Origin: Arthrobacter sp. B2a2-09
GTDB taxonomy: Bacteria; Actinomycetota; Actinomycetes; Actinomycetales; Micrococcaceae
Assembly: GCF_027587375.1 (NCBI RefSeq)
Contig: NZ_JAMXIC010000003.1
Location: forward strand, 259,686 to 323,685
Direction of reading: 5' to 3'
DNA: 64,000 bases
Made by a program: the position numbers and the translations under genes. Shown here piece by piece: positions 43,829-52,622 of this stretch. Each line of letters opens with the position of its first letter. Positions within the stretch are counted from its first letter, which is position 1. The notes beneath the pieces were generated by a model that did not search any database, had not been told where the DNA came from, and worked only from the letters and a program-made list of their open reading frames with translations.

Positions 43829-44926
43829 CTACCAAGTGTCGGGTGCCGCACCAAAGGGCACAACGGCTGGCCTGTCGACCGTGCTGTCGACTTCAATGAC
43901 CCGACGCTCCCCACTCGCACGTGCGATGGCATCCATGACCTCGAGGATGTGGAAGGCTACCCGCCCGGACGCCCGATGTGGGCGGTTTGTCTCGATGGCT
44001 CTGGCCATATCTGCGAGGCCGTAACCTCGCCCGGCATCCTCGTAGCCAGCAGAGGTTGGCGCCTCACGCCGTTCCGGTTCTTCGCGGGTCGCCAGTTCGA
44101 CAGGGTCGGAGAATCTGTTCGGGTCGGGGACGCCAATGGTGCCATCGGTGCCATAGATCTCGAAGAGTGGTGTCCGGGTGGCCCAGACTTCGAAGCTGAC
44201 CGTGATCGTGGTGGTCACCCCGTTCGCGTGCTCGAGGAGGGCGCTGACGTGGGTGTCGATGTCCACGGGGATCGGTGTGCCGGCCAGGGGCCCGGTCTCG
44301 ACGGTTCGCGCACGGTCGGACCTAGTGGACACTCCCGATACTCGAACGACGGGGCCGAAGAACATGACGAGGCTGGTCAGGTAGTAGGGACCCATATCGA
44401 ATAGCGGGCCGCCGCCGGGTTGGTAGTAGAAGAGTGGTGACGGGTGCCAGCGTTCGTGTCCGGGTGCGGACCAATGAACTTGCGCCGCTATCGGTGCGCC
44501 GATTGCACCTTCGTTGAGTAGCTGTAAGGCAGTTTGGACGCCGGTGCCGAGGACGGTATCGGGCGCGCTCCCGACTCGAAGTCCCAAAGAGTCAGCAAGC
44601 TCCAGCATGGGGAGGGCCTCTTCCGGGGACAGCGCCAGGGGCTTCTCGGCAAAGACGTGCTTGCCGGCGCGGAGCGCCCGCGTCCCGACTTCGACGTGCG
44701 CGGCAGGGATGGTCAGGTTGATGATCGAGTCGATTCGGTCGTCGGCGAGGAGCTCATCGACCGTCAGGGCTTCGACGCCCTGCTCGGCCGCGACCTCGTG
44801 CGCACGTTCTTCGTTGATGTCTGCGACAGCGACGAGCTTGAGGCCGGGCAGCTTCGGGAGGCTTTCGAAGTACTGTTCGCTGATCTTTCCGACGCCGATG
44901 ATTCCGACGGTTAGCGGGACGCCCAC
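43829..44926 (-). CDS. Gfo/Idh/MocA-family oxidoreductase
   Basis: 365 aa. Rossmann start VGIIGVGKISEQYFESL, EKP motif in HVFAEKPLAL (around 93), and GGGPLFDMGPYYLTSLVMFFG active-site helix. Its GTG start lies inside the last 16 bp of the ThuA-like gene, an overlap that links their translation. With ThuA-like protein and a sugar ABC transporter upstream, it probably oxidises the imported glycoside at one hydroxyl. Confidence 0.88.
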   Translation of the reverse strand: MGVPLTVGIIGVGKISEQYFESLPKLPGLKLVAVADINEERAHEVAAEQGVEALTVDELLADDRIDSIINLTIPAAHVEVGTRALRAGKHVFAEKPLALSPEEALPMLELADSLGLRVGSAPDTVLGTGVQTALQLLNEGAIGAPIAAQVHWSAPGHERWHPSPLFYYQPGGGPLFDMGPYYLTSLVMFFGPVVRVSGVSTRSDRARTVETGPLAGTPIPVDIDTHVSALLEHANGVTTTITVSFEVWATRTPLFEIYGTDGTIGVPDPNRFSDPVELATREEPERREAPTSAGYEDAGRGYGLADMARAIETNRPHRASGRVAFHILEVMDAIARASGERRVIEVDSTVDRPAVVPFGAAPDTW

Positions 44927-45615
44927 AGCAATCCCCTTTCGATGATGGTTTTGACGTTCGGGTTCTCAAGGATGTCGACATGGTGACCGGGCGTAGAAAC
45001 GAAGATGCGGCCCTTGCCCCACTGCCTGGTCCAGATGGCGGGTGAGGTGATTTCGCGGTTCCACGGATCCCAGGGCCGGACGGCTTGGGTGGTGGTCGCG
45101 AGCACGTCGTTGTAGCTGTCGTGGAGTACCCAGTACTGCTCAGTAGTCAGCTCGAAGTTGACGATGCCTTCGGTGATGGGGTGCGAGGCTGCCGCTTCGG
45201 TCATGTTGATGGTGTGGGGGCGGTAGTTGTCGGACTGATCGCCGGTGAGCTCTTCGGGAGCTTTGCCGGGATGCGCCGCGAACTGGCCTCCGATCAACTG
45301 CAGATAGTCGGAGTTGTTGCGATAGGAGTCGGCGATGCCGCCGTGCCAGCCTGCGAGACCCGTTCCCGCGTCGACGGCGGATCGGAGGCCTTCAAACTCT
45401 TCCTTCTCGATCGAGGTCATCGTGTTCGACTGGACGATGAGGTCGACGGAGGGCATGTAGGAGCTGTCAGCATAGACGGCGGGTGATTCCTCCACACGCA
45501 CCGTGTAGCCGCGCGTCTCGAGGAACGGGATGAAGAGGTTGGTGGCCTCGACGGGTTGGTGCCCGTCCCAGCCGCCGCGGACGACAAGTGCGGTCTTGGT
45601 CGTGGGGGTACTCAT
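44911..45615 (-). CDS. ThuA-like (trehalose utilisation) domain protein
   Basis: 234-aa class-I glutamine-amidotransferase-like fold: ALVVRGGWDGHQPVEATNLFIPFLETRGY at the N terminus, GLAGWHGGIADSY at the usual nucleophile elbow (no Cys there), and ISTPGHHVDI-like VSTPGHHVDILENPNV near the end. ThuA proteins act with Gfo/Idh/MocA enzymes on keto-disaccharides. ATG 45615 with AAGGAAAAC in front is the start. Confidence 0.88.
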   Translation of the reverse strand: MSTPTTKTALVVRGGWDGHQPVEATNLFIPFLETRGYTVRVEESPAVYADSSYMPSVDLIVQSNTMTSIEKEEFEGLRSAVDAGTGLAGWHGGIADSYRNNSDYLQLIGGQFAAHPGKAPEELTGDQSDNYRPHTINMTEAAASHPITEGIVNFELTTEQYWVLHDSYNDVLATTTQAVRPWDPWNREITSPAIWTRQWGKGRIFVSTPGHHVDILENPNVKTIIERGLLWASR

Positions 45616-45672
45616 GTTTTCCTTGCTGCCGCCATGCGACGTGGTTCGTGAATGCGTTCTTGCGGGGGTCAC

Positions 45673-46569
45673 TTAGCGGCTAGAGAGCGACCCGCCGATT
45701 CCGCCGACTGAGAAGTGCTTGTTAAGGAACGCGAACAGGATGATCGGCGGGAGCATCATCACGACGGCGACCGCCATGACGAGCCCCCAGTTGGTGGCAT
45801 TCTGCTGGAAGAAGGATTCCAGGCCGACCGGAAGGGTGTAATTCGGGTCGGACCGGAGGAACACGACGGCGATGAGGTAGTCGTTCCAGGCCAGGAGAAA
45901 CGAGAAGATCGCGGTTGAGAGGATTCCGGGCAGTGAGTTCCGGAGGACGATGCGGGTGAACGAACCGAAGATCGAGGCACCGTCTATCCAGGCGGCTTCT
46001 TCGAGAGCGATGGGGATGGAGTCGTAGTATGCGGCCATCATCCAGATGGCGACGGACATCGTGGCACCGACGTAGATGATCACGACGCCAAAGAGGCTGT
46101 CGACCAACCCGAGGTTCGCGAACAAGATGAAGAGCGGGATCGCCGAGGTGACGACAGGCAGGGACTGCACGACGAACAGGATGAGCGAATATCCCGACAC
46201 GAGCCGGTTGCGGGCCCTGGACAGAACGTAACCGGCGGGAGCCGCGACCGCGACGGCGACGACGACGGTGAAGGCGGTAATGACAAGGCTGTTGCCGAGC
46301 CAGGTCAGGACGGCCGTCTGCGTGAAGATGTTCCCGAAGTTCTCGAAGGTGAGACCTTCCGCGTTCGAGCCGAGGGACGGTGTCAGCGACAGTCCGAAGA
46401 CGGCGACGATCGGGACCAGGACGACCGCGGTCATGAGCAGGATCAAGACGAAGCGTGGCCACTTGCCTCTCTTACGGATGTCCTGTGAGGTCTGGCGGTC
46501 GGACGGAGTCCCGGCCCTGTCCCTGGGTCCCGTTCGGACTTCTTCTCGGGGAGCACTGGTCGTGATCAT
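45673..46569 (-). CDS. carbohydrate ABC transporter permease (MalG type)
   Basis: 298 aa. An acidic/basic tail of about 35 residues precedes six transmembrane segments; the EAA loop is EEAAWIDGASIFGSFTRIVLRNSLPG. ATG 46569 overlaps the partner permease stop as ATGA, which fixes the start despite a longer open frame. Part of the operon binding protein-permease-permease-ThuA-dehydrogenase. Confidence 0.92.
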   Translation of the reverse strand: MITTSAPREEVRTGPRDRAGTPSDRQTSQDIRKRGKWPRFVLILLMTAVVLVPIVAVFGLSLTPSLGSNAEGLTFENFGNIFTQTAVLTWLGNSLVITAFTVVVAVAVAAPAGYVLSRARNRLVSGYSLILFVVQSLPVVTSAIPLFILFANLGLVDSLFGVVIIYVGATMSVAIWMMAAYYDSIPIALEEAAWIDGASIFGSFTRIVLRNSLPGILSTAIFSFLLAWNDYLIAVVFLRSDPNYTLPVGLESFFQQNATNWGLVMAVAVVMMLPPIILFAFLNKHFSVGGIGGSLSSR

Positions 46570-47540
46570 TCGACGTTGACCTTTCGGATCTGGCGGTAAA
46601 GAACGACCGAGATCACCACGAGGACGAACGTCATCAGGAACGCGATGGCGACACCGGGGCCGGTCTGGAAGTTCTGGAAGACGGTGAGGTAGGCGAGGAG
46701 GACCAGCGACGTCGTCGCGTGTGCCGGGCCCCCGCCGGTGAGCAGGAAGATCGTTGGGAAGTCGTTCACGCAGAAGATCGTCATTAGAATCCAGGACACG
46801 AACGTCGTGCGCGCAATCAGCGGGAGCGTTATGAGCCGGAACGACTGCCACCCTGTGGCACCGTCGACCTTCGCGGCCTCGTAGACGTTCGTGTCAACCG
46901 AGGCGAGAGCCGACGACATCATCATCATCATGAACGGGAACGAAATCCACACTTTGAAAAGGCAGACGATGACCTTCGCGAGCATCGGGTCGGCCAGGAA
47001 GAGCACGTTTCCGAAGCCTAGATGCTCCGCGATCACTGGAAGCGGGCTCTGGGGTGTTGCCACCAGCCAGTTCCACGACGTCGCGGAGACCACCGTGGGA
47101 ACTATCCACGGCAGGAGAAGCAGTACCTTGAACAGTCCGCCGGCCGGGATATGGGTGCGCAGCAGCAGGCTCATCGCGAGTCCGACGAGCCACGAGCCGA
47201 ACACACCAACGACGGTGAAGACAACGGTGAAGGACGTCGCTGACCAGAACGAGGGCTGGGCGAGTACGTCGCCGAAGTTCTTCAATCCGACGAAGGGCCC
47301 GGTTTCGAGAAGGGTGCCGTCATGGAGCGCTTGAATCAAGGCATACACGAGCGGGTAGACGTTGAGGAGCAGGAGGAGGATGAGGGACGGTGCTGCGAAT
47401 GCCATGAGGGTCCAGGTCCGCGGTGTAAACCGCTTCCTGGCCCGACCAGCGGGCGCCGGACCGGGCCGGCGTCCCGCCCCGGCCGGCCCGACCCCACGGC
47501 GTGCACGTTTGACGCTCTCGGCGATGCTCGTGGATGTCAT
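46566..47540 (-). CDS. carbohydrate ABC transporter permease (MalF type)
   Basis: 324 aa. An Arg/Pro/Gly-rich N-terminal tail (about 40 residues) precedes six transmembrane segments. EAA loop: YEAAKVDGATGWQSFRLITLPLIAR. It is 3 bp after the binding protein gene and overlaps the second permease. No ATPase here. Confidence 0.92.
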   Translation of the reverse strand: MTSTSIAESVKRARRGVGPAGAGRRPGPAPAGRARKRFTPRTWTLMAFAAPSLILLLLLNVYPLVYALIQALHDGTLLETGPFVGLKNFGDVLAQPSFWSATSFTVVFTVVGVFGSWLVGLAMSLLLRTHIPAGGLFKVLLLLPWIVPTVVSATSWNWLVATPQSPLPVIAEHLGFGNVLFLADPMLAKVIVCLFKVWISFPFMMMMMSSALASVDTNVYEAAKVDGATGWQSFRLITLPLIARTTFVSWILMTIFCVNDFPTIFLLTGGGPAHATTSLVLLAYLTVFQNFQTGPGVAIAFLMTFVLVVISVVLYRQIRKVNVE

Positions 47541-47543
47541 GGA

Positions 47544-48854
47544 TCAGTCCTTGATGAGCGACGTCAACGTCGTCTGGAATGTCGTCAGGGCATCCTTCGA
47601 AGACTTACCTGAGAGAACGTTCTGGCCGAAGTCGGAGATGGCAGGCGTGCTGTCGACGTAAGAAATGTTCGAGAAAAGGGCGGTTCCGCCGGGCGCTGCC
47701 CAGGTCTTGGCGATGGGCTGCCACATCTTGACGATCTTGACTGCGTTTGGGTCCGACTGGAATTCCGGGGTCGCCGCGATTGATTTCAGTACCGGGAGGC
47801 CGATGCCGGTATTCTGGGTCCAAAGGGCCTTCATGTTCTGGTAGTAATAGGTCATGAACGCCTCTGAGCCCTTCTGGCTGGGGGTGTTCTTGTACATCAT
47901 GATGTTGTTCGGGAAGTACAGGGCGCCCTTTTTGCCGCTGGCGCTAGTGAGCGGATCGCTGACGACCAACTGGGACGCGGCGGCTCCGCCGACGTTGGCC
48001 GCGAGGTTGGGGACGTCGAAGCCCATGCCGAACTTCTCTGCCTTCCACTGCGAGTTCGCGTTCGTCGCCGTGTAGCTGATGGCGGCAGGGTCCATGTAGC
48101 CCTTGCTGATGTTCTCGCGCACGAACTCGAGCGCTTCGATGTTCGCGGCGGTCACCAAATTCGGCTTGTGCTCCTCGTCAAAGATGCCGCCACCGTTGTT
48201 GATCATCAGGCCCACGATCATCTGGAAGGCGTTGCCGCCACTAGCGTTGCCGTTGGCCGCGAACCCGTACACGTCGATCTTCTTCAGAGCGGCCGCGGCG
48301 TCGAGGTAGGACTGCCAGTCGGTGGGAGGCTTCGCGCCCGCCTTTTCGAGTAGCTCCTTGTTGTACCAGTTCACCCGCATGTCAAGGTTGTACGGAACGG
48401 CGACGTATCCGGCGTCGGTCTTCATCGTGTCGAGGACTCCGGGGAGGAAGTCATCGTAGATCCCGTTGGATTTCCAGCTCTCGATGAGGCCGTCCGCTGG
48501 GGCGATGAAGCCTTGCTTAGCGAACTGGAACGCCTGGGTTCCGCCGCCCGAGGAGATGGCGGGCCCGGTCTTCGATGCGAGGGCCGACGAGAAAGTCTGG
48601 TTGAAGTTCGCCCACTGGATTGCCTGATAAGTCGCCGCAGGAAGCCCCGAGTCCGCCTTGTAGCCAAGGGTGATCTTGCTGTCGAGCGTGTTGAACGCGG
48701 GAGTACCCCAAGGCATGTTCCAGAACTTCAAGCTGCTGCTTGCCCCACCGCCACCACCCCCAGTCGAGCAAGCCGCAAGAGCGGCGACGGCCGCGCTGGT
48801 ACCGACAAGGCCCAAGAAGCCCCGCCTCGATGTAGTAAAACGTGAAGTCTCCAT
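47544..48854 (-). CDS. ABC transporter sugar-binding lipoprotein with twin-Arg-like signal
   Basis: 436 aa. The signal region SRRGFLGLVGTSAAVAALAACS combines an R-R-x-F-L Tat-like motif with lipobox LAAC, so export by Tat and lipid anchoring are likely. A poly-Gly linker follows. The body has VPYNLDMRVNWYNKELLEKAGAKPPTDWQSYLDAAAAL, a family-1 core. ATG 48854 is preceded by GAGGAGGAAAG. First gene of the operon opposite a LacI gene. Confidence 0.92.
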   Translation of the reverse strand: METSRFTTSRRGFLGLVGTSAAVAALAACSTGGGGGGASSSLKFWNMPWGTPAFNTLDSKITLGYKADSGLPAATYQAIQWANFNQTFSSALASKTGPAISSGGGTQAFQFAKQGFIAPADGLIESWKSNGIYDDFLPGVLDTMKTDAGYVAVPYNLDMRVNWYNKELLEKAGAKPPTDWQSYLDAAAALKKIDVYGFAANGNASGGNAFQMIVGLMINNGGGIFDEEHKPNLVTAANIEALEFVRENISKGYMDPAAISYTATNANSQWKAEKFGMGFDVPNLAANVGGAAASQLVVSDPLTSASGKKGALYFPNNIMMYKNTPSQKGSEAFMTYYYQNMKALWTQNTGIGLPVLKSIAATPEFQSDPNAVKIVKMWQPIAKTWAAPGGTALFSNISYVDSTPAISDFGQNVLSGKSSKDALTTFQTTLTSLIKD

Positions 48855-48890
48855 CGACTTTCCTCCTCGACCCGCCACCGGGCCATCGAA

Positions 48891-48917
48891 ATTTGAAAAG
48901 TTGCGCAATTTTCAAAT
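48891..48917. promoter_or_regulatory. 27-bp inverted repeat with TTGCGCAA centre
   Basis: ATTTGAAAA (48891-48899) and TTTTCAAAT (48909-48917) are perfect inverted arms around G-TTGCGCAA. The centre recurs as TTTTGCGCA at 48922-48930 and as the palindrome at 48973-48986. Likely operator for the adjacent LacI protein at the transporter promoter. Confidence 0.7.
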
Positions 48918-48972
48918 ATCCTTTTGCGCAGAGAGAGTATACATATCGCCATTTGGAGATCAAAGGAAAACT

Positions 48973-48986
48973 TTTTTGCGCAAAAA
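48973..48986. promoter_or_regulatory. 14-bp palindrome TTTTTGCGCAAAAA overlapping the LacI start
   Basis: Perfect palindrome whose bases 48976-48978 are also the TTG start codon of the LacI gene. Occupation would block translation-proximal transcription of the repressor gene, suggesting autorepression. Confidence 0.72.
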
Positions 48987-50043
48987 TATCAGTCCCGCAC
49001 CGGATGGCAAGAACCCGACCTTGGCCGACGTAGCAGCCGCGGCCGGCCTCAGCACACCGACAGTGTCAAAGGTTCTCCGCGGAGCGACAGACGTGTCCTT
49101 CGCAACGCGTGAGCGCGTGGTCCGGATCGCACAGGAGATGGGTTACGCGAAGGCCAAGGGATCACGCCCGGTGGGTCGCTCGCCCGGGAACACGCCTCGC
49201 CTCGTCGACCTTGTCGTGAGCAACATCGAAGGCTCATGGGCCAACAGCATCCTCACCGGCGTCGAAGAAGCCGCGGCGGTCGCGGACTGCGACGTGGTCC
49301 TCACGATCGCCCGCGCGGGCCGCGACTGGGTGAGCCGGCTCCTGCGCCGCCCGTCAACCGGAGCCATCGTCGTCCTGGTCGATCCCACCTCGACACAGCT
49401 GAGTGCACTCGATACGGCTGGCATACCCGTCGTCCTCATCGATCCGATGAGCCCCGCTCCGCGTAATGCCGCAAGCGTGGGCGTGGCGAACTGGGAAGGT
49501 GGACGGATTGCGGCCGAGCACCTACTAAGCCTCGGGCACAAGCACTTCGCCCTCATCGGCGGAGTAAAGAATCACCTCTACAGTCGAGCGCGCCTCGACG
49601 GTTTTCGCTCTGCCCTGTCGGCCGCGGACCTGCAAGTCGAGCCTCGGTTAATCGGTGCCGCCGATTGGAACCGCGACGAGGCACGCGATTTCGCCGTCGA
49701 AATCCTGGACCGCGAGGACAGGCCTACGGCCATCTTCGCAGCATCGGACATGATGGCTCTCGGCGTCTACGACGCCGTGCGCTACCTCGGGCTCAACATC
49801 CCCGGGGACGTCAGCGTCGTCGGATTCGACGACGTTCCCGAAGCAACATGGGCGAGACCACAACTGACCACTGTCAGGCAGCCCATTCAGGAAATGGGAG
49901 CGACCGCCTTTCGCATGCTCCTGCGCCTAACGAATCAGAGAGAGGGCATCGACGCAAACACAGTGGGGCCCAGGATTGAGCTCGCAACGCGGCTCATCAC
50001 ACGGGACTCAACCAGCGCCCCCCGGGCTCAGGCGGACACGTAA
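48976..50043 (+). CDS. LacI-family transcriptional regulator
   Basis: 355 aa. HTH NPTLADVAAAAGLSTPTVSKVLRGATDVS (around 13-41) and sugar-sensing domain (VDLVVSNIEGSWANSILTGVEEA; SVVGFDDVPEATWARPQLTTVRQPIQEMG). The start is TTG 48976, with AAAGGAAAA eight bases upstream; longer frames upstream cross the promoter of the divergent operon. It probably represses the binding-protein operon through the GCGC-centred palindromes. Confidence 0.9.
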   Translation: MRKNISPAPDGKNPTLADVAAAAGLSTPTVSKVLRGATDVSFATRERVVRIAQEMGYAKAKGSRPVGRSPGNTPRLVDLVVSNIEGSWANSILTGVEEAAAVADCDVVLTIARAGRDWVSRLLRRPSTGAIVVLVDPTSTQLSALDTAGIPVVLIDPMSPAPRNAASVGVANWEGGRIAAEHLLSLGHKHFALIGGVKNHLYSRARLDGFRSALSAADLQVEPRLIGAADWNRDEARDFAVEILDREDRPTAIFAASDMMALGVYDAVRYLGLNIPGDVSVVGFDDVPEATWARPQLTTVRQPIQEMGATAFRMLLRLTNQREGIDANTVGPRIELATRLITRDSTSAPRAQADT

Positions 50044-50423
50044 CTGACGGGCCTAGCCGCCGCCAATCCCTGGACTGTGGAAATAAAGGTGGGCGAACTT
50101 CCCTCACCGCCCCACCTCAAAGCCCTCAACAATCGCCACTGCCGCAGGGCTTCGTCTGAAAGCACGCGAGTGTTTCCGGCTCAAGATTCCACCGATCGCC
50201 GTGCACGGACGGGTGGAGATCGGCTGGCATCGAACGGCCCGCTCAGGTCAACTCCCGCTGCCGGGCCAGCCCGAATGGACTCCGTTTCGAGTGCACAGAC
50301 TGTGGCGGGATGTTCGAGGACGCCAACGGAGGCATTCATGCCGACGCGCGCTGCCTCATCCGCGGTACGAGGAGTTCAGGCTGGCAGTAGCCCCACTGGG
50401 CCATTCGGGGACGGCATTTCGGG
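50044..50423. other. 380-bp stretch without a supported gene
   Basis: Between convergent genes. One plus-strand frame near 50275-50385 reads FECTDCGGMFEDANGGIHAD, which resembles a scrap of a zinc-ribbon protein, but it lacks a start and neighbours in frame. Possible gene debris. Confidence 0.4.
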
Positions 50424-51581
50424 TCATGCCCATTTGGACAGGAGAGCCTTATTGGCTTCGCGTCGAAAATGCAGATCTTCCGGAGGAGTTTGACGCGGGG
50501 CTGCCCACCAATCGCTGAGGTTGTCCACGGCGACCATCTTTCGGCCTGCGTCGAGTGGGGTGACGCGCCAGCGGTCGGCCGGCTGCAGGTCCGGGTGACC
50601 GGGCCCGAGGACCTGCACGGCGAAGATCCCGGGAATGGATGTCCTCACGAATCCGTGGTCGGCGCTCAAATCAGGGTCGTTGGGGGTGGGGACGAGGACC
50701 ACTCCTGGCTGGCGAACATAGTTATCCGGGATCTTGTGTCCTGGTCCCGTCCGTTGGATCATCACGCTCCCGGGGGTGACGAGCCCGAAGGTAATCCGGG
50801 ACATTTGTGCGTAGTCGTAGAGCGGTGCGAGGTCCGCGAGGAGCCGCATGAGGGCCTCGCCTGCATCGTCCTTGCCCTTCTTGATCTCGGTGCCGGCGAG
50901 GACCCACCCCTCGCCGGTGAACTTCACGTACCAGTCTCCGTTGGCTGTGGGGAACAGCAGGTCGGCCCATCCGATGTCCTCGCAGCAGCGGGTCAGGAGC
51001 CCTGCAACCTGGTGTGGTTCACATTGGGTCATTGTGAAGTGGAGCCCGGCGAGGATCGGGCCGGTCGCGTTGGCTGCTGCCCAGCCGGTGATCCGTTCCA
51101 CGACTTCCTTGAACGCTGGGCTGTCCACTGCCCACCGGTCCAGGTTCTTTTTCACGGAACGGAAAGCGAGGGGGGTCTCGTTGTTGTCCAGGGCTGCGTC
51201 GACGGAGCAGATGGCGGCACAGTAGGCGTACCGGTTCGTGCGGGGTCGGGGGCCGGGGCGGTCGGCACATGCGGTGATGGCGCCGGTGAAGCCAAGGGGC
51301 GCGATCGCATCGGCGATCATGTGCGCAATCTCCACGGCATGCCGGGGCACCAGGACGGGGTGGAAGTACATTACTGTTCCCTTGCTCACCTCGACCGCGT
51401 GGAACCGCTGGTCGGGGTGCCCGGGCATTCTGATGCCGGCAATGGCGCGGTCGATGTCTTCGGCCGAGGGCTGGTTCGCTCCGCCATCAGGTACGCAGAG
51501 GAACCCTTGGGTGGATAGCGCGTCCGTGTTGACCCTGCGGATCTTGACCTCGTCTACGGTGATGCCAGCATGATTACCCAT
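50424..51581 (-). CDS. hypothetical protein, 385 aa
   Basis: Not recognised. Soluble, no signal peptide, Cys in ACADRPG, YCAAICSVDAA, MTQCEPHQ and TRCCEDIGW. The frame uses normal high-GC codons throughout, and GAGGGG precedes the ATG. The N terminus (ITVDEVKIRRVNTDALSTQGFLCVPDGG) overlaps the upstream repeat-protein fragment by 8 bp. The segment GNGDWYVKFTGEGW-like (NGDWYVKFTGEGWVLAG) hints at a beta-rich core. It sits in the accessory patch beside a toxin-antitoxin pair. Confidence 0.65.
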   Translation of the reverse strand: MGNHAGITVDEVKIRRVNTDALSTQGFLCVPDGGANQPSAEDIDRAIAGIRMPGHPDQRFHAVEVSKGTVMYFHPVLVPRHAVEIAHMIADAIAPLGFTGAITACADRPGPRPRTNRYAYCAAICSVDAALDNNETPLAFRSVKKNLDRWAVDSPAFKEVVERITGWAAANATGPILAGLHFTMTQCEPHQVAGLLTRCCEDIGWADLLFPTANGDWYVKFTGEGWVLAGTEIKKGKDDAGEALMRLLADLAPLYDYAQMSRITFGLVTPGSVMIQRTGPGHKIPDNYVRQPGVVLVPTPNDPDLSADHGFVRTSIPGIFAVQVLGPGHPDLQPADRWRVTPLDAGRKMVAVDNLSDWWAAPRQTPPEDLHFRREANKALLSKWA

Positions 51582-52041
51582 TGAGTGCCCCTCGGAAGCT
51601 GTATGTGCCGTAGGAGTTGCGGGTTATGTCGGTGGCCATCTCGAGCCGGCAGTCCCCGGCCGCCAGGGTCAGGGTCTTGTTTCCTGAGGCGCAGAAGTCC
51701 CCGGCGACTTTCGCCCCGCTCGCCACGGACGTGACTTGCCAGGAGAGCCCGTTCGCGTATGGATTGGCGGGGTTCCTCAGACACGTCACCCAACTGATAC
51801 TAAGGGTTTTGCCCCCGGTGGGTACGGTGAAGGTGTAGAAGTCCGTGGACCCCTTGGTTTCCAGGTTCCCCGCACCGGTTCCCGGGACGCCGTCACTGAT
51901 TGCACTGCCGTCAAGCGGGAGAGAGAAGGTCTGCGGATCCGGGACGAAGAACGCCGCCAGACTATACGTGCCGTAGGAATTCCGGCTGATGTCGGTGCCG
52001 GCCGAAGACTGGCCACTGCATCTACAAAGGACTACGATCAT
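51574..52041 (-). pseudogene. truncated secreted repeat protein fragment (PPC-like domain)
   Basis: 155 codons open to 52041, but the start gives no signal peptide. A PPC-like beta domain (DGVPGTGAGNLETKGSTDFYTFTVPTGGKTLSISW) is flanked by two copies of the motif TDI[ST]RNSYGTYS (about residues 17-28 and 138-149). This looks like the end of a larger surface protein built from such repeats, with the 5' part lost at the A-rich junction near 52042. Could still be translated as a short protein. Confidence 0.6.
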
Positions 52042-52087
52042 TAAAACGAAAAAAACGAAAAACCTAAACGACTAAGAAGTGAGAACC

Positions 52088-52606
52088 ATGCGTACGAGCG
52101 CAGCTACGAAGGAAACGTTCTTCGCTCCAGAACCTCCTCAAACCGGTGAGCTTTACGACTTCATCGAAGCACACTCTGCAAGGAACGGTTCCAAGCCCAT
52201 CCCCCAGTTCTTTCTGTCCGGCATCGAATCCGGCGATCAAGTAGAGATCCCTCATGAGATCTACGAAGTCCTGGTTAAGGCCGTGGAGGCCATGCGCAAG
52301 GGGCTCGCCGTAACCATCACCCCAAGTTCGCTTACCCTCACTACCCAGCAGGCGGCTGAGATCTTGGGCGTGACTCGCCCAACGATCGTTAAGCTGTTGG
52401 ACGCAGGCAAGATTCCCTTTGAAAAGCCGGGCTCTCACCGCAAGGTCCACCTCGAAGATGTATTGGAGTACAAGGAAGTGCGGAAAGCCGAGCAGTATGA
52501 AGCCCTCGAGTCCATGACAGCACCGGAGGACGAAAGCCCCGAGACGGCCAACGACCGGATGAAGCGCGCCCGCAAGGAAGCGGCACGCCGACGCCGCGCG
52601 CGGTAA
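52088..52606 (+). CDS. HTH antitoxin/excisionase-like DNA-binding protein
   Basis: 172 aa. The central helix-turn-helix (LTTQQAAEILGVTRPTIVKLLDAGKIPFEKPGSHRKVHLEDVLEYK, around 77-122) is of the MerR/excisionase HTH_17 type; the C terminus is Arg/Lys-rich (KRARKEAARRRRAR). ATG 52088 follows AGAAGTGAG. It ends 16 bp before a PIN-domain gene, the layout of a toxin-antitoxin operon with the DNA-binding antitoxin first. The promoter stretch is unusually A-rich. Confidence 0.85.
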   Translation: MRTSAATKETFFAPEPPQTGELYDFIEAHSARNGSKPIPQFFLSGIESGDQVEIPHEIYEVLVKAVEAMRKGLAVTITPSSLTLTTQQAAEILGVTRPTIVKLLDAGKIPFEKPGSHRKVHLEDVLEYKEVRKAEQYEALESMTAPEDESPETANDRMKRARKEAARRRRAR

Positions 52607-52622
52607 TGGCACGATAGGGCAC

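Noticed and set aside
50201..50518. 105-codon plus-strand frame
   Set aside because: Its second half runs antisense through the 50424-51581 gene and no start or ribosome site supports it.
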